Counted from the stretch's first letter, positions 1 to 11,930 are shown. The stretch: 64,000 nucleotides of DNA from Icerya purchasi (GCA_039619475.1 CM077115.1:556100826-556164825), one strand, 5' to 3'. The notes: generated by a model from the sequence alone, not told the origin. Translations and numbers: made by a program.

Positions 1-78
1 AAAAAATGATTCAAACCCCTCCCTTTTGGGCCAAAACCGGCAAAAACAAAAGGATGTTCAGGTAAACACTAGTAAAAA

Positions 79-650
79 AGTCGAAGAAACCAAAACGTAT
101 CTCAAATATACGCAAGAAGGATCGCTTTATAGAAAAACTATAGTCGAGTTTACAACTTAATATTTAAGCCCCCGAGCAGCCGAAAGTTCGAAATTATTGA
201 AAAAAAAAAATGTTTTTCTTGCCGGGCATGTGATACATTGCTGGTAAGATCGCTGCTTGTCGGTAATGAAACCATCATCCTTTTCCTTGAGGAAACTTTC
301 GAAATTGACGAAAAGTTTTTAATAATGCGCGAAAAGTTTGACGTGTATAGCCCCTAAGGCGGCCAGTATTACTAGTAGAAAACTTCGAAGAAGGGGTTAA
401 AAATACGAGTATGATGCGCATCCAGGTATATTTCTTTAGTTTGGAACATGCACGTTTGCAATAAAACTAGGCGTCCACGCGATTCCGAAAGATCAAAATT
501 TAAAAAAGAAACATTTTTTTTTTTCTAGCCACATGATATTGTTGGCAGGATCGCTTTATTTGTCGAGAATGAAACCGTATTTCTTTTCCTTAACGAAACT
601 TTCGAACTTAATGAAAAGTTCGAAAGAGCGCAAAAAAGGACGTGCCCCCT
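79..650. repeat. Diverged tandem duplication, about 305-bp period
   Basis: Two units, about 79-345 and 385-650, can be aligned by eye. Both contain a C/T-rich start, a CATGTGATA or CATGATATT block, GATCGCT, TGTCG-(G/A)-(T/G)AATGAAACC, TTTTCCTT and GAAACTTTCGAA followed by GAAAAG. They differ at roughly a quarter of positions, so the duplication is old. The array may continue to the left of the window. No coding potential is evident in either unit. Confidence 0.6.
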
Positions 651-984
651 TGCGCCGCGAAAAATGACATTTCTTTGTTTCGTATTTAGCATTATGTAAA
701 TGTTAATTTTAATTATCTTCAACTTAACATACGGAATCCTCAGCGCATGAAACATTATGCTTGACTGAACTGGTTTTTTTGTATTTTCGGTATGCGTTGG
801 TGAAGTTCGAAATTAATTTGCAATTTATCCTCCTACCCGTAATATTTCCTCTTCGTCGCTTGCTTTGTAATTTTGATTTCGTTTATTTTTTCGTCGTTCG
901 GCTATTTTCGTTTGTAAGATTCCAAAAAAAAAGAGCCTCAAGGTCATCATTTTTTATCTCGACTTTTAGCTCTCTTATAATTGA
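651..984. other. Unassigned AT-rich stretch
   Basis: No gene, RNA or recognisable repeat was found. Short open frames occur on both strands but have no recognisable domains. Confidence 0.5.
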
Positions 985-1090
985 TCTGCTACAGCATTTT
1001 CGAGCATAGCCCATCATCAGCATAAACAGTTTGATTTTAGTTTTATCTATTGTTAGCTGATTTATATAGTCCGAAAACGTTTCCTTAAAT
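985..1090. repeat. Short inverted pair of the GAAAACG motif
   Basis: A minus-orientation motif (TTTTCGAGCATAGCCCATCA, 997-1016, continuing TCAG) faces a plus-orientation motif (TTAGCTGAT then CCGAAAACGTTT, 1053-1082). Each has the CTGAT...CGAAAA layout described for the longer elements at 44470, 45508, 30198 and 50439. This looks like the smallest or most deleted member of that family. Confidence 0.55.
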
Positions 1091-2257
1091 TAAAGTAATA
1101 TAAATTATTTAATACTAATTTTATTTGTTAATAAAGGGTATTTTTTTTATTTTATTTTATAAATATTAACAAACAGGTGTATGAACACTTATCTATATAT
1201 ACCTCCTTAATTTTGTTCGTTAACTTTATCCGTCTTTTTACGTCGTAATTTCATTTCAATACGACTATCTGTCGTATTACTAAAAAATGATCAGGTTTCG
1301 CAAACGTCGTTAGTTGCCTTCAAGTGGCGCGAGCTTGTGAGCTTTCACCCTCTAAGCGGTTTGTCGTGGATTTGACGGTCTGAGATCGCAAAGAATGTTT
1401 CAAGGGAACAATAAGTTCTAATAAAACTTACGATCAAAGTAATTTTTGACTGAGAAACGACACTTTTTTTTTTGTTTATCAGAGCGAAAGTGCATTTTTA
1501 CATGACATTTAGTGAACACCTCTTATATCTCAATATAGTACACCGCGCACTACATTTTCCTTAGTTCAGTCAACTCTATTTTAACCATAGCCTGATCGTT
1601 ACGTGAAATAGAGAATGCAAATTTTGCAAGCTCAACTAGCGTATCGATGAATCGTCTTACCGCACGACGTAACGTATGAAATACGATTAACAAATTATTA
1701 CAAAGTATAATTTAGAAAAACGTCGTAAAAAAAGTGAAATAAAACATTTCAAAGGAAAATGTTTATTAATGGCGAGACAAATGTTTCTACACGCATCGAC
1801 AGCTATGAAACTGCTTATAGGAAGATCTCTAATCTCGTATATATACTGCATTTGGAAAGAGATGACACGATATAACAAATAACGGTTAATCAAACGAGAG
1901 ATTACCCAACTTTTCGATCAGCATTCCCGTCTTAATCTTATAACAAAGAATTTTTCCCTAAAAAAAAAACATGTTTTTTTCTTATTCGATTCAGTTGATT
2001 ACGCACATGTCTCACGTATTCTTCTAAGTGTGGCTACAAAATCTCTAACTGCACATTGGTGTAACGAGGGGAGAAAAACATTGTAAAGAGAAGTCGGACA
2101 AAAATTATAGATAAAGTTGCTCTGATTAAAGTTAAATATAATTACAGCAGTCAATTTATGCAAATACGATAATAAAAAATTATGATTTTTTAATACGATG
2201 TCGTAAAACCAAGAAGTCTTGTAATTTGTACTTCTGGTTATTTTTCAATACATACAT
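1091..2257. other. Unassigned AT-rich stretch
   Basis: Nothing recognised. The open frame at 1687-1893 on the minus strand is short and resembles no family I know. Confidence 0.5.
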
Positions 2258-2258
2258 A

Positions 2259-2592
2259 TATATATTAATTACAACGTAATTCTTAGGCTACCCCCCATTT
2301 GAAAAAATGTCCCAATTTTATGTACAACGTTTGTTATATTTTATAGGATTTTTGTTATTGTTATTTAAAAGTGCCACAATTTTATGTAATGAAATATGTA
2401 ACGAAAAATGTAACGAAAAAATGTCTTAATTTTATATTTAACGGAAGTTAAATGTTAGAATAGGACTTTTGTGGTTATGTTATTTTCTTTTTGTGTTGAT
2501 GCCAGTAAGAATTACGTTGTAAATTTTGATCATTTTATACAAAGTATAGAAGAGAACGAGACAGAAATGAAAGCAAGAAGGGTCAAGGGGCA
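2259..2592 (-). mobile_element. AATTACGTTG-family retroposon-like repeat, copy 1
   Basis: The shared end, ATTAATTACAACGTAATTCT (from 2264) read on the plus strand, abuts a (TA)n tract. The body has imperfect repeats of AATGTCCCAATTTTATGTAA, then TTAAATGTTAGAATAGGA, then a block ending in GAAAGCAAGAAGGGTCAAGG. If the TA tract is a 3' tail, the sense strand is minus. Six further copies lie at 11317, 11557, 11931, 31188, 31456 and 56904. They share this end but extend to different lengths, which suggests 5' truncation of a retroposon. The class is inferred. Confidence 0.65.
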
Positions 2593-3465
2593 CTATATAT
2601 ACACATCATAAGCGCACTCAGTCCAGTTTTTCGGGGGGGTCGGTCCATTTAAAAAAAAAAACACTTGACAGAAAAAAGGACTTCATGTAGCACCTTAAAA
2701 TGCGCAGCAAATAAAGCATACGTTTTAAAACATTGTTATTTGTATCTTCATCGGCTAAAAAAGTCTTTGAATTATTTTGCTAAATGGCACACACAATATT
2801 CGAAACGCACAAGACGCTTGCGTGAAACTAATGTGGTTGACATTGACAGCTCACTGACAGTTACATGGTTTATACGGGCATTTTTAGCTGATTTTAATAG
2901 CTGATTTCATGATAAATCACCAAAAATTTCCCAAAAAGCCAAGAGTATTAAGGAATTAGCGGCAAAAGTTAAATCGATTGTTAGGGTTTCCACTTTTGCC
3001 ATTTTTATTTTTTGAAAATGTTCTTCGCTACTTATCATGCTCCACTATCATTAATACCAAAATTTAAGCGATTTTTTTTTTAAACATCTGACACACTTTT
3101 TATTAACCATTTAAGCATGTTTAGAAAAAAATGAAGTAAAATAGGTAACACTGCTCTAAACAAAGAAAATAGAAATAAGCAAAATTTTTCATGCGGAAAC
3201 TGCGTGGTTTTGTTTAAATAATTGTAAGTGATTATTTGCTTATATTAGATACTTCATTGCAACTGGTACTTATCTCAGAATTGAAATACGTGCTAGTCCT
3301 GCCTAAAGCACACATGGTACGCTGCTAAATCGTAAAATCAGTTGCCAAATTTCCTAAATTAAAAAAAAATCTCAGATTTTTAATGATACCGAATAAACAC
3401 TAAGTAAGCGATAGCCCTTACACAGATAGTTGAAATGTTTCTATTACAGGAAAATCAAACGTAGC
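2593..3465. other. Unassigned AT-rich stretch
   Basis: The open frame at 2665-2904 starts at a TTG codon and matches no family I recognise. No repeat structure was found. Confidence 0.45.
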
Positions 3466-3701
3466 AAAGATTAAAGAAATATAGAAGATATCCGATTGGC
3501 ATTTTTTGAGGCGAAACTATGGGGTCACGGCTGATTTGGACTGAAAAACATCGAAATGCTTGAGACGCGATTAGGCGCACGCCATGAGAGAGAGAGAGAG
3601 CGAGAGAGAGCTGTGAAGAAAGCGAGAGATAGAAAGAGGGAAATTTCTTATGATTTGGCTGAGAAATTTTATCGGATATCTTCTATATTTCTTTAATCTT
3701 T
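3466..3701. mobile_element. MITE with perfect 31-bp terminal inverted repeats
   Basis: The left end (3466-3496, AAAGATTAAAGAAATATAGA onward) is exactly the reverse complement of 3671-3701. The interior is about 174 bp and holds a (GA)n tract at about 3588-3628. There is no open frame, so the element would be non-autonomous. Perfect ends imply recent activity or recent gene conversion. A TTAA lies four bases inside each end. No clear target duplication was found, so the superfamily is unknown. Confidence 0.75.
3588..3628. repeat. (GA)n microsatellite inside the MITE
   Basis: An interrupted GA run lies in the core of the 3466-3701 element. Confidence 0.85.
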
Positions 3702-3810
3702 AACTCTGGGGTTCTTTTTTTAAATGCAGCTACACTTAACTAGATAAAAGGACCGTATAGTGTTTTTAATGAGGGGGGATCCCCCAAATCCTCCCGTACG
3801 CCCATGATAT

Positions 3811-3816
3811 GTATAT

Positions 3817-3856
<40 letters not shown>
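3811..3856. repeat. (TA)n microsatellite
   Basis: TA/CATA dinucleotide run followed by AAT repeats. Confidence 0.9.
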
Positions 3857-3858
<2 letters not shown>

Positions 3859-5068
3859 ATAATAATTATAACTGTACTTAATTGAAAATAATTAAAATTG
3901 AGCGAATTCTGAAATGGATTCTCCGAGTAAGTTTGTAAATATCTAAAAGCGAAACGTTACGTATGATATGAAAATATATTTTAACCCTGAAAGGATAATT
4001 TCTCGTTCAAGATGGAGTGTTTTCTTAGCATTTCTACAGTTGAAATATAATTAACAGAGATGATTTCGGTTCAGAAAGATATCGGGCTTTGGGAAGAGCC
4101 GGCTTTCATGTTTTTTTTCAATTAAATTAACGCGCGCGACAGTTAAACGAAACATTAAAAATCCAGTACGACCGACAAATGAGAATATCGCGACTGTTAA
4201 AATTTAAATTTAGGTGCGTTACGTAAAGTTCGAAAGAAGAAAACATCGAATGAATTAATAGTTCATTTCTAGCGATTTATATAAGCACATTAAATCATTT
4301 CCCCTGTTCGGGGTAAGCTATCGTAGATTAGCTTATTTTCGACATCGAAATTAACGCGAAAAAAGTAACGTCTCAGTAGTGAATGAGAGAATGTTCTGTT
4401 ATTTGTTTGCTTTCGTTCGGCAAGTAATCTCTTATTTATTTACGGAAATCCTTTTGTTCCGTAAGCCATCTGAGGAGAGACCGCCTCATACTTGTATTTC
4501 GCTGAGAAACAGAGAGAACTTCTTAAAACGAAAAATGCAGACCAATAAGTTAATAAGAGCATGACACCTTTTCTCGTCCGCTGCTTATACCCGAAAAATG
4601 ATTTCTATCCCGTTCAGAGACGATCACGTTTTTCGTAATAATAAGCCGCCCTCGATTGACTTATATACATATATGTATGTATATGACTGAAACAGAGAAA
4701 ATGCAGACGTGTAAGTGAATGAAAGAATTAACCACTCGTTTAATCTTTTTTGTAAATTTCGGAATTCCCGGCTTATTATTTAGTCTTTGCGCGATTAATA
4801 AAAACGATAGCCCGTAGTGACAAAAGCGACAAGCGAGACGCGACAATTGCATCGAGAAAATTATCGAATACCTGCGTGTCTCGTCTATGATCGTTTTTTT
4901 ATAGCTCTACACTCAATCTGCTATCGATTTTTTCATTGATTTTTTTTATAGTTTCCGGATTTGCGATAAGATCGTACTGCTTCCTTTGTAAAATATTAAA
5001 AACACGTAGTAGGGATTAAATAAGAAATAAATAGTATGTAATAGTATTACCGGTGGTCAGATGTTCAA
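3857..5068. other. Unassigned AT-rich stretch
   Basis: No gene or repeat was recognised. Small open frames at 4379-4564 (+) and 4661-4852 (-) have no identifiable domain. Confidence 0.45.
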
Positions 5069-5160
5069 TTGGAACTGGCCCCCCACACTCATTATTGAGC
5101 TGAGTGCGAACCTTAACTTTGCAATCCCCGACGCCCGGCTATTATAGGACTTACTTTATG
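5069..5160 (+). mobile_element. Truncated SINE, 3' half only
   Basis: The sequence shares GGAACTGGCCCC, a CCTTAACTT-CAATCC block and a closing GGACTTACTTTA with the full-length SINE at 6621-6930. The tRNA-like head is missing. Confidence 0.6.
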
Positions 5161-5395
5161 TTTTTTTATTCAATTAACTACCCGATATGTATGTTGGTTC
5201 GAATTTCACTCTCTATACTATAAGTCAAGCTTTTTTTAATCAATTTGAATAGCAAGCTGTTTAGATATTACAAACTTGTAAGAAAATCGCGTGTTATATC
5301 CTAATGTATTTATCTTTTTTTCTTTTTTAATTTGCGATTTTCTATTTCCACACTTAGTCCTTGCACCTTTATATACACTTTTGCTAAAATAAGCC

Positions 5396-5398
<3 letters not shown>

Positions 5399-5427
<29 letters not shown>
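5399..5427. repeat. Poly(A) run, 29 bp
   Basis: Uninterrupted A run followed by TATAT. It could be the tail of a decayed retroposon, but no body was recognised upstream. Confidence 0.85.
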
Positions 5428-5431
<4 letters not shown>

Positions 5432-6297
5432 TCCTAGGCTGCACTACAACAAAAACTTTACATATCCATTTAGGTTTTCATCGACTTGCGCCGGTTGATA
5501 ATATTAAGCCGAATTTTTAAATCTCTCAGAAGCTATTTGGAACAGAAATGAGAGCAGTAATAACCTAAACAAGTAACAGTCGAGACAACTAATTATGGAT
5601 AAAGTGACAACAAAGTCGAAAAAGTAGGAAGATAGCGCTTCGAGTCTGATTGACAATAGAACTATTTAATTTCGTATCGCCTTTAAACCTATATTTTGAC
5701 GACGGAAAAGCTTCATGTGGAGTCTCGTATGGGTGCTTCGCTACTAATATGGATATGTGAACGGATCTAGAAAAGCAGGTCCCGAATACACTGTCGACAT
5801 CTCAATTTAGAGGGACAAAAATATCTCCGGAAAAGACACATTGAAGCATTCTGATTTTTACATTCACCGTGTTTATTTGCGTATCATCGGCCACCCCTTT
5901 TTAATACGAAAGCGTAATATTGAGTGTCGCAATGTGTTTTTGTGACCGTGTGTGAGTACGAGTGAGTTTACATGATTATTACACCTATTATACCATGTGT
6001 ATGCACGATGTGTCTGTGATCTATCATGTATATAAATAAAAATTAATGAGTAATTTTATGTGTATCCAGATAAATGCATATGTGTGAATGAGCGTAATTC
6101 GGTATACGATTATATTTAAATATATAAATTGTACAATTCTTAAAATAAATGTATACATTGATAGAGAAAATGTTTGCTGACGTGCACACATTACTATTAT
6201 CACTGCATTTTTATCATTATTGTCAAATGAATAAGCCTGTACTACTATTAATATTTTTTATCAATATTCCTATACAATTACGTATAATTATTATCTC
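5428..6297. other. Unassigned stretch
   Basis: No gene or repeat was recognised between the poly(A) run and the ATT microsatellite. Confidence 0.45.
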
Positions 6298-6357
<60 letters not shown>

Positions 6358-6369
6358 TATTATTATTAC
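6298..6369. repeat. (ATT)n microsatellite
   Basis: A long, nearly pure ATT run. It gives artificial poly-isoleucine frames on both strands. Confidence 0.95.
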
Positions 6370-6620
6370 TGAGGTTTTTATGCAGTTACGCGTAGAGGCA
6401 TAATACGTTAAAATAAAATAGTTTAATAAGTACATTATAAAAATATAGTAAAGGTGGGCCAACCGAGTCTACTGCGTTCTAAGTATAGATTTTTATGTTG
6501 TGTGGATATTAAGTTGATTCATATACGAATTTTAAGAGTTGATACTTGCACACATGCAAGTTATACATTGAATACCCCCCGGTGCAACCCCAAAAAAAAT
6601 CTATTTATGATATTTTGAAG

Positions 6621-6930
6621 GTAGCGCGGTAGCCTAGTGGTTAAAGCGCTTGGCTACTAAATCAGAAGTGTTACAGGTTACCGAGACATGTCTCGTTCCA
6701 GATCCGAATCGGTATCAGTTTTATACCTAATCTGAAATTGAATTGGTTATACCAGAGAATTATCTAAGGGAAAGTAAAGGCGGATAATGCAAAAGTAGAA
6801 AGGAACTGGCCCCAGTATTCTTTTTAGGTCCATTAGAACCTTAAGTACATTATGAACCCTAACTTAACAATCCATGATACCCCTTATCAAGGATATGTGG
6901 GACTTGCTTTACTTTTTTACTTTACTTTTA
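6621..6930 (+). mobile_element. tRNA-derived SINE, most complete copy
   Basis: The head looks like a tRNA gene. It has an A-box-like TAGCCTAGTGG at 6630-6640 within GGTAGCCTAGTGGTTAAAGC and a B-box-like GATCCGAATC at 6701-6710. The body carries TTATACCAGAGAATTATCTA, GTAAAGGCGGAT, GGAACTGGCCCC, a GTACATTATGAA block and AACAATCCATGATA, and ends in GGGACTTGCTTTAC with a pyrimidine-rich tail. Copies at 24596 (+), 29865 (-), 36991 (-) and 5069 (truncated) share this order. RNA polymerase III transcription is inferred from the boxes. The partner LINE that mobilised it is not identified. Confidence 0.85.
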
Positions 6931-8757
6931 TGCACATTAAAATATATTGTATAGATATAATGTCGCCTGTTTGTCCCTTTCAAAAATATTTCATCGATCA
7001 TTTCTCGCGGATAAATCGATTAATAATTTTAGATTAAATTATAATTAAACGCGATTGTATTTTAACGTTGCACGATGAATGTCGTACATGCGAAGTGAAA
7101 GAGTAAACCTTTTTCGTTCGCGGTAAGTGACCTTTTTCATTTGAAACTTCTAAAATCTAATGTGAGTCTTACTTTTTCATTGTAAAATGTTGAACTTAAA
7201 TTTCTTTTTTTCATTATTTGCGTGCCTCGATATGTTGATGACAGATATTTCGATAGTTTTTTTGTAAATATTACACTTACTAAATATAATTTAAGAAAAA
7301 AAAAAATGGTGGAAGTGTAGAAAATCTTTTGCTTAAATCGGGATTTTGAAAAACCTTCAAAGTATGCACGAAACGATAATGTTGTCTACATGCAAGGCTC
7401 AGAATAACGAATACTTCGTACGAACTCGTGTATGGGAGTTTCATTTAACGCCTTTAGGGAATTTTTGCTTTTAAAGTTTTAACTAAACTACTGTTGATCA
7501 ATACTAAAACTTTTTTTTGTCATATTACTAATAAATTTTAATAGGCACCGGGATTTCGATAAGCGTGACAACTTTTGGTTAACGGTTGTTCCTCTTTACA
7601 ATTTTTTCTTTAAGTCTACCGTGATTGGTCACCATCATTAACGGAGAGACGCAAAAACCTTAATATTCCGTACCCCCGTGTTACAGCTTTACCCGCGTAT
7701 TCATTTTTAACGAATAGCGTTCACTCCGATAGATTTCTGATTATCTCTTAGGCAAGAATTAAAAACGATCACGATAAGATTATATACATCGTTAAATTTA
7801 CGAAATCGCGAACCTGTAGTACATATATAGAGGAATGCACAGAAATAAACTGGATTCATTTTTGTTTACCGACTTTTAAAAGACGAAAGAGAATGAAAAT
7901 TTAGAAAGTTTTTAGGTTGAAAGGTGAAACCGAAAGATAATGGTCTAAAATTTTGAAAAAATCTTTTCATCACCTAATAGCGAAAAATAACGTTTTGGTA
8001 AGCGCAATTCCCACTGTAACTGTTTTTTGTCATCGTAAATATTTTTCGATAATTTTTAAAAGATCCTAAATCTTTCAGAGCTATTTGTAGAAGCTGAAAA
8101 AAACATTTTCAAAAGAAATATAAAACCAATGTTTGGCTGTTCACTTATTTCCGAAATTTTTTTAATGCTCGTTATTCACTGCGCAATATAAATTTTACAT
8201 TCCTTATCTAAATTCAGCTCAGACTTCGATTAATGAGCCTTATAGTTTATAAAATTTTTATTTCATTATTATTATTATTATTATCAAAACGGCTTACTCG
8301 GAGTTTTTACACCTAGTTTACGCAGTCGAAATTTGAATAAAAACAAATGGCGCTTATACCAAATGAAACGGAGTTGTCCCGAACCGTTATTGTAACACCA
8401 TTATTAATCGTTTCGGGAATCGAAGTTAATCGGTAGTCGAGGAAGATTGTATAATTCAAAAAATTTAATTACCATCATTCGTCGAATCACATTACCTGTG
8501 CTATCATCGCTGAAGGTGGTTGAGTATGAAGGAAGAGCTATCATCTCTTTTTTTTTTTTTTTAATTTCATTAAAAATTACAGTATTTACAAAGTTATTTA
8601 TTATTCATTTATATTTCTTGATTTGCACTTTTTCTTCTTCTTCCAATCGAATTCAAAGTCTTCAACGGAGCAGTTTAAGCAGAAATAAATCAGCACATTA
8701 CTTAAATGAAATTTATAACTTTGCAACAATAGAAGTCTTTTTAATTTTTTGTCAAAA
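6931..8757. other. Unassigned AT-rich stretch
   Basis: No gene was recognised. A short (ATT)n run lies at about 8263-8283. The open frame at 8447-8800 runs through two poly(T) tracts and is not credible as a protein. Confidence 0.45.
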
Positions 8758-9600
8758 TTTTTTTTTTTTTTTTTTTGGGACGGGTGGATTTGTCAACTAA
8801 ACCCAGCATAAAAGGGATTTTTCTATGTTTTCAATGTGTTATAGCAGCGAGATTCGAAACAGGGTAGCTGACTGAGATTTAAAATTTTTTAATTCGCCAT
8901 TGATTGTGTTACCTTCGCAATCTGATTAATTTTAATTTTGAATACGTGACGAAAACTACATTTTTAGGGGCTGAATAACTGTATTAAAATACTGAATAAA
9001 ATAGTTACAAGCTGTAAAAATTATTTCTTCTTTTCGTGATTTTCGATCGGATGAGCTTTTTTTTTTTCATGCCTCTGAGATGGTTTGTGGATGAGATCGA
9101 TCTCCCATTCCAGTCTTCTAATTTTCTCTTTATAAACGGTCTTTAGATCATCTGTAGTTATTATGGTTTTAACATTAGTACCCGGGAGCAGCGAATTTGA
9201 TCTCTTTGCTAGTTTATCTGCAATTTCGTTGCCCTTTATTCCTCAGCATCCATATGAATAGAATATCCAGGCCAATGCAGTGTAATTCAGTTATGATTTC
9301 ATGGATTCTCTGCACGATAGGGTTGGATTTTTATATTTTTCATCGAAATATCTTATACCTTTGCCGTAGACGTTTGAGAGCCTTTTTGTATATCGTTGTT
9401 TTCAACATACCGAAATGTTGAGTCTCGAATTTGTGAATAATTTTAATATTACATTCATGGTTGCTCCCTAGATTCGGGTAAACGACCATACAGGTTTTAA
9501 TATTGCGCTTTTTAAACAGCCTTTTATTTTCCACTGATAGCATTGAATATTTGTTCAGCAGCCAGTTAATTTCTCGAAGTCTAAATCAAGCTGCTTCAGA
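8758..9600 (-). mobile_element. Degenerate LINE relic with RNase H, minus strand
   Basis: A 3' poly(A) tail appears as poly(T) at 8758-8776. Upstream on the minus strand, around 9060-9345, the translation reads NPIVQRIHEIITELHC, a frame break, then GIKGNEIADKLAKRSNSLLP. This is the C-terminal RNase H signature (GNE-AD) of non-LTR retrotransposons. Further upstream (about 9430-9595) LREINWLLNKYSMLSVENK resembles a reverse-transcriptase thumb. A stop codon (TGC-TGA) and at least one frameshift break the reading frame, so it is dead. The short gap between thumb and RNase H suggests an internal deletion. The clade is uncertain (jockey/I/R1 group). Confidence 0.75.
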
Positions 9601-10129
9601 ATTTATAAACTATTGAAATTAGATTAATTTTTTCCACTGAATGTATAAATATGTCCAGAAAGTTTTTTAAATTTCGCGTCATACTTAATAAAAAAAAGAA
9701 GGGCGCTAAAATCTGATTAGAAAATTTAGTTGTTCTCTCATTTACTTCTACATTCTTAAGTAAAGCATTTAAAGAATTACAGATATAGGCTGGAAATATA
9801 ATTTTTTTATTTACAATTATCTTATTTTCCAGACAGTACTTTGTATTAGGCGCTTTTCTTTAACAACCGTTCAATTCTGCTGGAAATACATTCATATAAC
9901 TGTAATAGCTTGCGCAATGTGGACATTCTAAGCTTTAAAAATTAATGTTAATAAATTCATTTCTTCTTATATAAAAAAAAATATGATGTAATTGTTAAAG
10001 GTTTGGTCCGCATCAAAAAAAATTCATTATAAACAACTTTTTTGACAAAATAAATAATAACGGTTCTTTTCGTAACAGTTTCGATAAAACACACACCTAT
10101 CCAATAGAACTAATAATCGCATATATATA
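9601..10129. other. Unassigned AT-rich stretch
   Basis: Nothing was recognised. It could be decayed upstream LINE sequence from the neighbouring relics. Confidence 0.4.
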
Positions 10130-10561
10130 AGCCAATTTGTGGTTCTCCTCTGTTTCCTTCACTTCGTCATTCTGTTGTCGTCTCCGTTATTCGCTTGCGC
10201 TCTTAAGCCATACTTTATTATCTTCCTCCCGTTTCCGTTTTTCGTTGGTTGTCTCACCATATATTGTCCTCTCAAACGAAGAATATGTTTGCGACGCAGA
10301 TCATGTGTTTATTAAGTGTTCATTTCTTTCTGCTGAATGTTCTGCTTTCTACTTCAGTCTGCTGCGACTTAGTCTTCCTGCTCCATATTGCGTCTCTTAT
10401 GTTCTATCTTTCCCCTCTCCACAGATTGTTCCTATTATTTGTTTCTTTCTCTTAACAACATTTCGTATCGTATGAAGATATAATTGACTCTTTTCTTTCC
10501 TAATTGTTTTTGGGTAAAGGTCCCCGGTTGGCGAGCTCAAAAAAAAAAAAAAAAAAAAAAA
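10130..10561 (+). mobile_element. 5'-truncated LINE with C-terminal HC motif and poly(A) tail
   Basis: The translation includes SSSRFRFSLVVSPY, then VCDADHVFIKCSFLSAE, then SLPAPYCVSYVLSFPSP. This is the C-terminal region after RNase H in R1/I-like non-LTR elements, where a D-x-x-H-x-x-x-x-C motif is typical. The element ends GGTTGGCGAGCTC directly followed by poly(A) at 10539-10561. Similar tails are at 16438 (+) and 53951 (-). No start or full domain remains. Confidence 0.7.
10539..10561 (+). repeat. Poly(A) tail of the LINE relic
   Basis: A run of 23 A follows the element's 3' end directly. Confidence 0.9.
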
Positions 10562-10632
10562 TCGTGGACTAGTTTTAGTTTTACCGCCGGTTCAAAATCA
10601 TGTCATTAAATTAGATTACTTAACATTAACAT

Positions 10633-11190
10633 CAGTGGCGGATCCATAGGGGGTGCTTCCCCCAAAGAACCAAAACCTCGATGAAAAAATTTGCTACAAT
10701 AAACTTAATTTATACTATAAAAGATTTGTATAAATGCTACCTATGGATTTAATTATATAACTAATATTTCAATACTGTTTTGTAAAAAAACTATTAATGT
10801 TCCGTTTATATTCCATTTTAAACTCAACTGTCATGGATCTTTTGTCTGTTTTATTTATTTTTAAATTTTATTTGGCAATTTTAATTAAAAATAGTTCAAT
10901 GAGAAATATAAATATATATTTTTTTTACTAACAAAAATAAAAAAGAAGTAAAGTGTAATAAAAATACCATCTTACTAATCTCTCTAGTGTAATTTACTAT
11001 TCAAATTCTCAACTACCATTTTAGCTACAATTTTACAATTTTTTTATTTTTCATCTAAAAATAAAATTTAAATTAAATTGTAATAATTATGTATTTTTAA
11101 AACATTTTTAAATTTCTAAAGAGGTCGTTATTTGATTTTCTTTAAGAAACAAGGTATTTTTCAAATCTACTGTCTACCGTATAAGATATT
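10633..11190 (+). mobile_element. CAGTGGCGGATCCA-ended repeat, single copy
   Basis: It starts CAGTGGCGGATCCATAGGGG and matches the arms of the fold-back at 32626-33729 through most of its length. Shared blocks include GAACCAAA, ATGAAAAAATTTG, ATTAATGTTCC, AAAATAGTTCAATGAGAAAT, ACTAACAAAAATAAAAAAGA and TAATAATTATGTATTTTTAA. The right end is not matched by an inverted copy here. It is probably a half or single-arm DNA transposon. The superfamily was not determined. Confidence 0.7.
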
Positions 11191-11316
11191 TCCTTTCTCA
11201 AAATGTCTCTCTGGGTCGCCTCTGTTTAACATAAATATATACTGCTTTGAGACATCGACAATTAATAAAAAATGATAAATTGATAACTGATATATACACA
11301 CATATATATATATATA

Positions 11317-11549
11317 AATTACAACGTAATTCTTAGGCCGGCTCCTATCAGATTTTGTAACGAAAAATGACTATTTTATGTAGCGGACAATATCAAATTT
11401 TATATAACGAAAAAATATCCTAATTTTTCGTAAAAAGTTAAATGTTAGAATAGGATTTTTGTGTGTGCCGATGCCGGTATTACGTTGTAAATTTTGATCA
11501 TTTTATACAAAATATAGAAGAGAAAGAGACAGAAATGAAAGCAAAAAGG
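11317..11549 (-). mobile_element. AATTACGTTG-family repeat, copy 2
   Basis: AATTACAACGTAATTCTTAGG at 11317 abuts (TA)n. The rest matches copy 1 to GAAAGCAAAAAGG. The inner 86 bp (11464-11549) is a perfect inverted repeat with copy 3. Confidence 0.75.
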
Positions 11550-11556
11550 CCTTGAC

Positions 11557-11914
11557 CCTTTTTGCTTTCATTTCTGTCTCTTTCTCTTCTATATTTTGTA
11601 TAAAATGATCAAAATTTACAACGTAATACCGGCATCGGCACAAAAAAAAAATAACATAACCACAAAAATCCTATTCTAACATTTAACTTTCATTATATAA
11701 AATTAAGACATTTTTTCGTTACATATTTCATTACATAAAATTGTGACATTTTTTAAATAACAATAACAAAAATCCTATAAAATATAACAAACGTTACATA
11801 AAATTGGGACACTTTTTTGGGACATTTTGCGTTACATAAAATTGGGACATTTTTCTGGGACATTTTTTTGGGACATTTTTTCCAATGGGGGTTCCTAAGA
11901 ATTACGTTGTAATT
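11557..11914 (+). mobile_element. AATTACGTTG-family repeat, copy 3
   Basis: This is an inverted partner of copy 2 across a 7-bp spacer (11550-11556). It carries extra tandem units of ACATAAAATTGGGACATTTT and ends CCTAAGAATTACGTTGTAAT next to (TA)n at 11915-11930. Confidence 0.75.
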
Positions 11915-11930
11915 AATATATATATATATA

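Noticed and set aside
6149..6462. Overlapping frames rich in isoleucine on both strands
   Set aside because: They are translations of the (ATT)n microsatellite, not proteins.
6621..6712. A genuine tRNA gene at the SINE head
   Set aside because: The A and B boxes are present, but the same head is attached to the same non-tRNA body in several other copies, so it is a SINE promoter.
8447..8800. 117-codon plus frame
   Set aside because: It runs through two poly(T) tracts, one of which is the tail of a minus-strand LINE.
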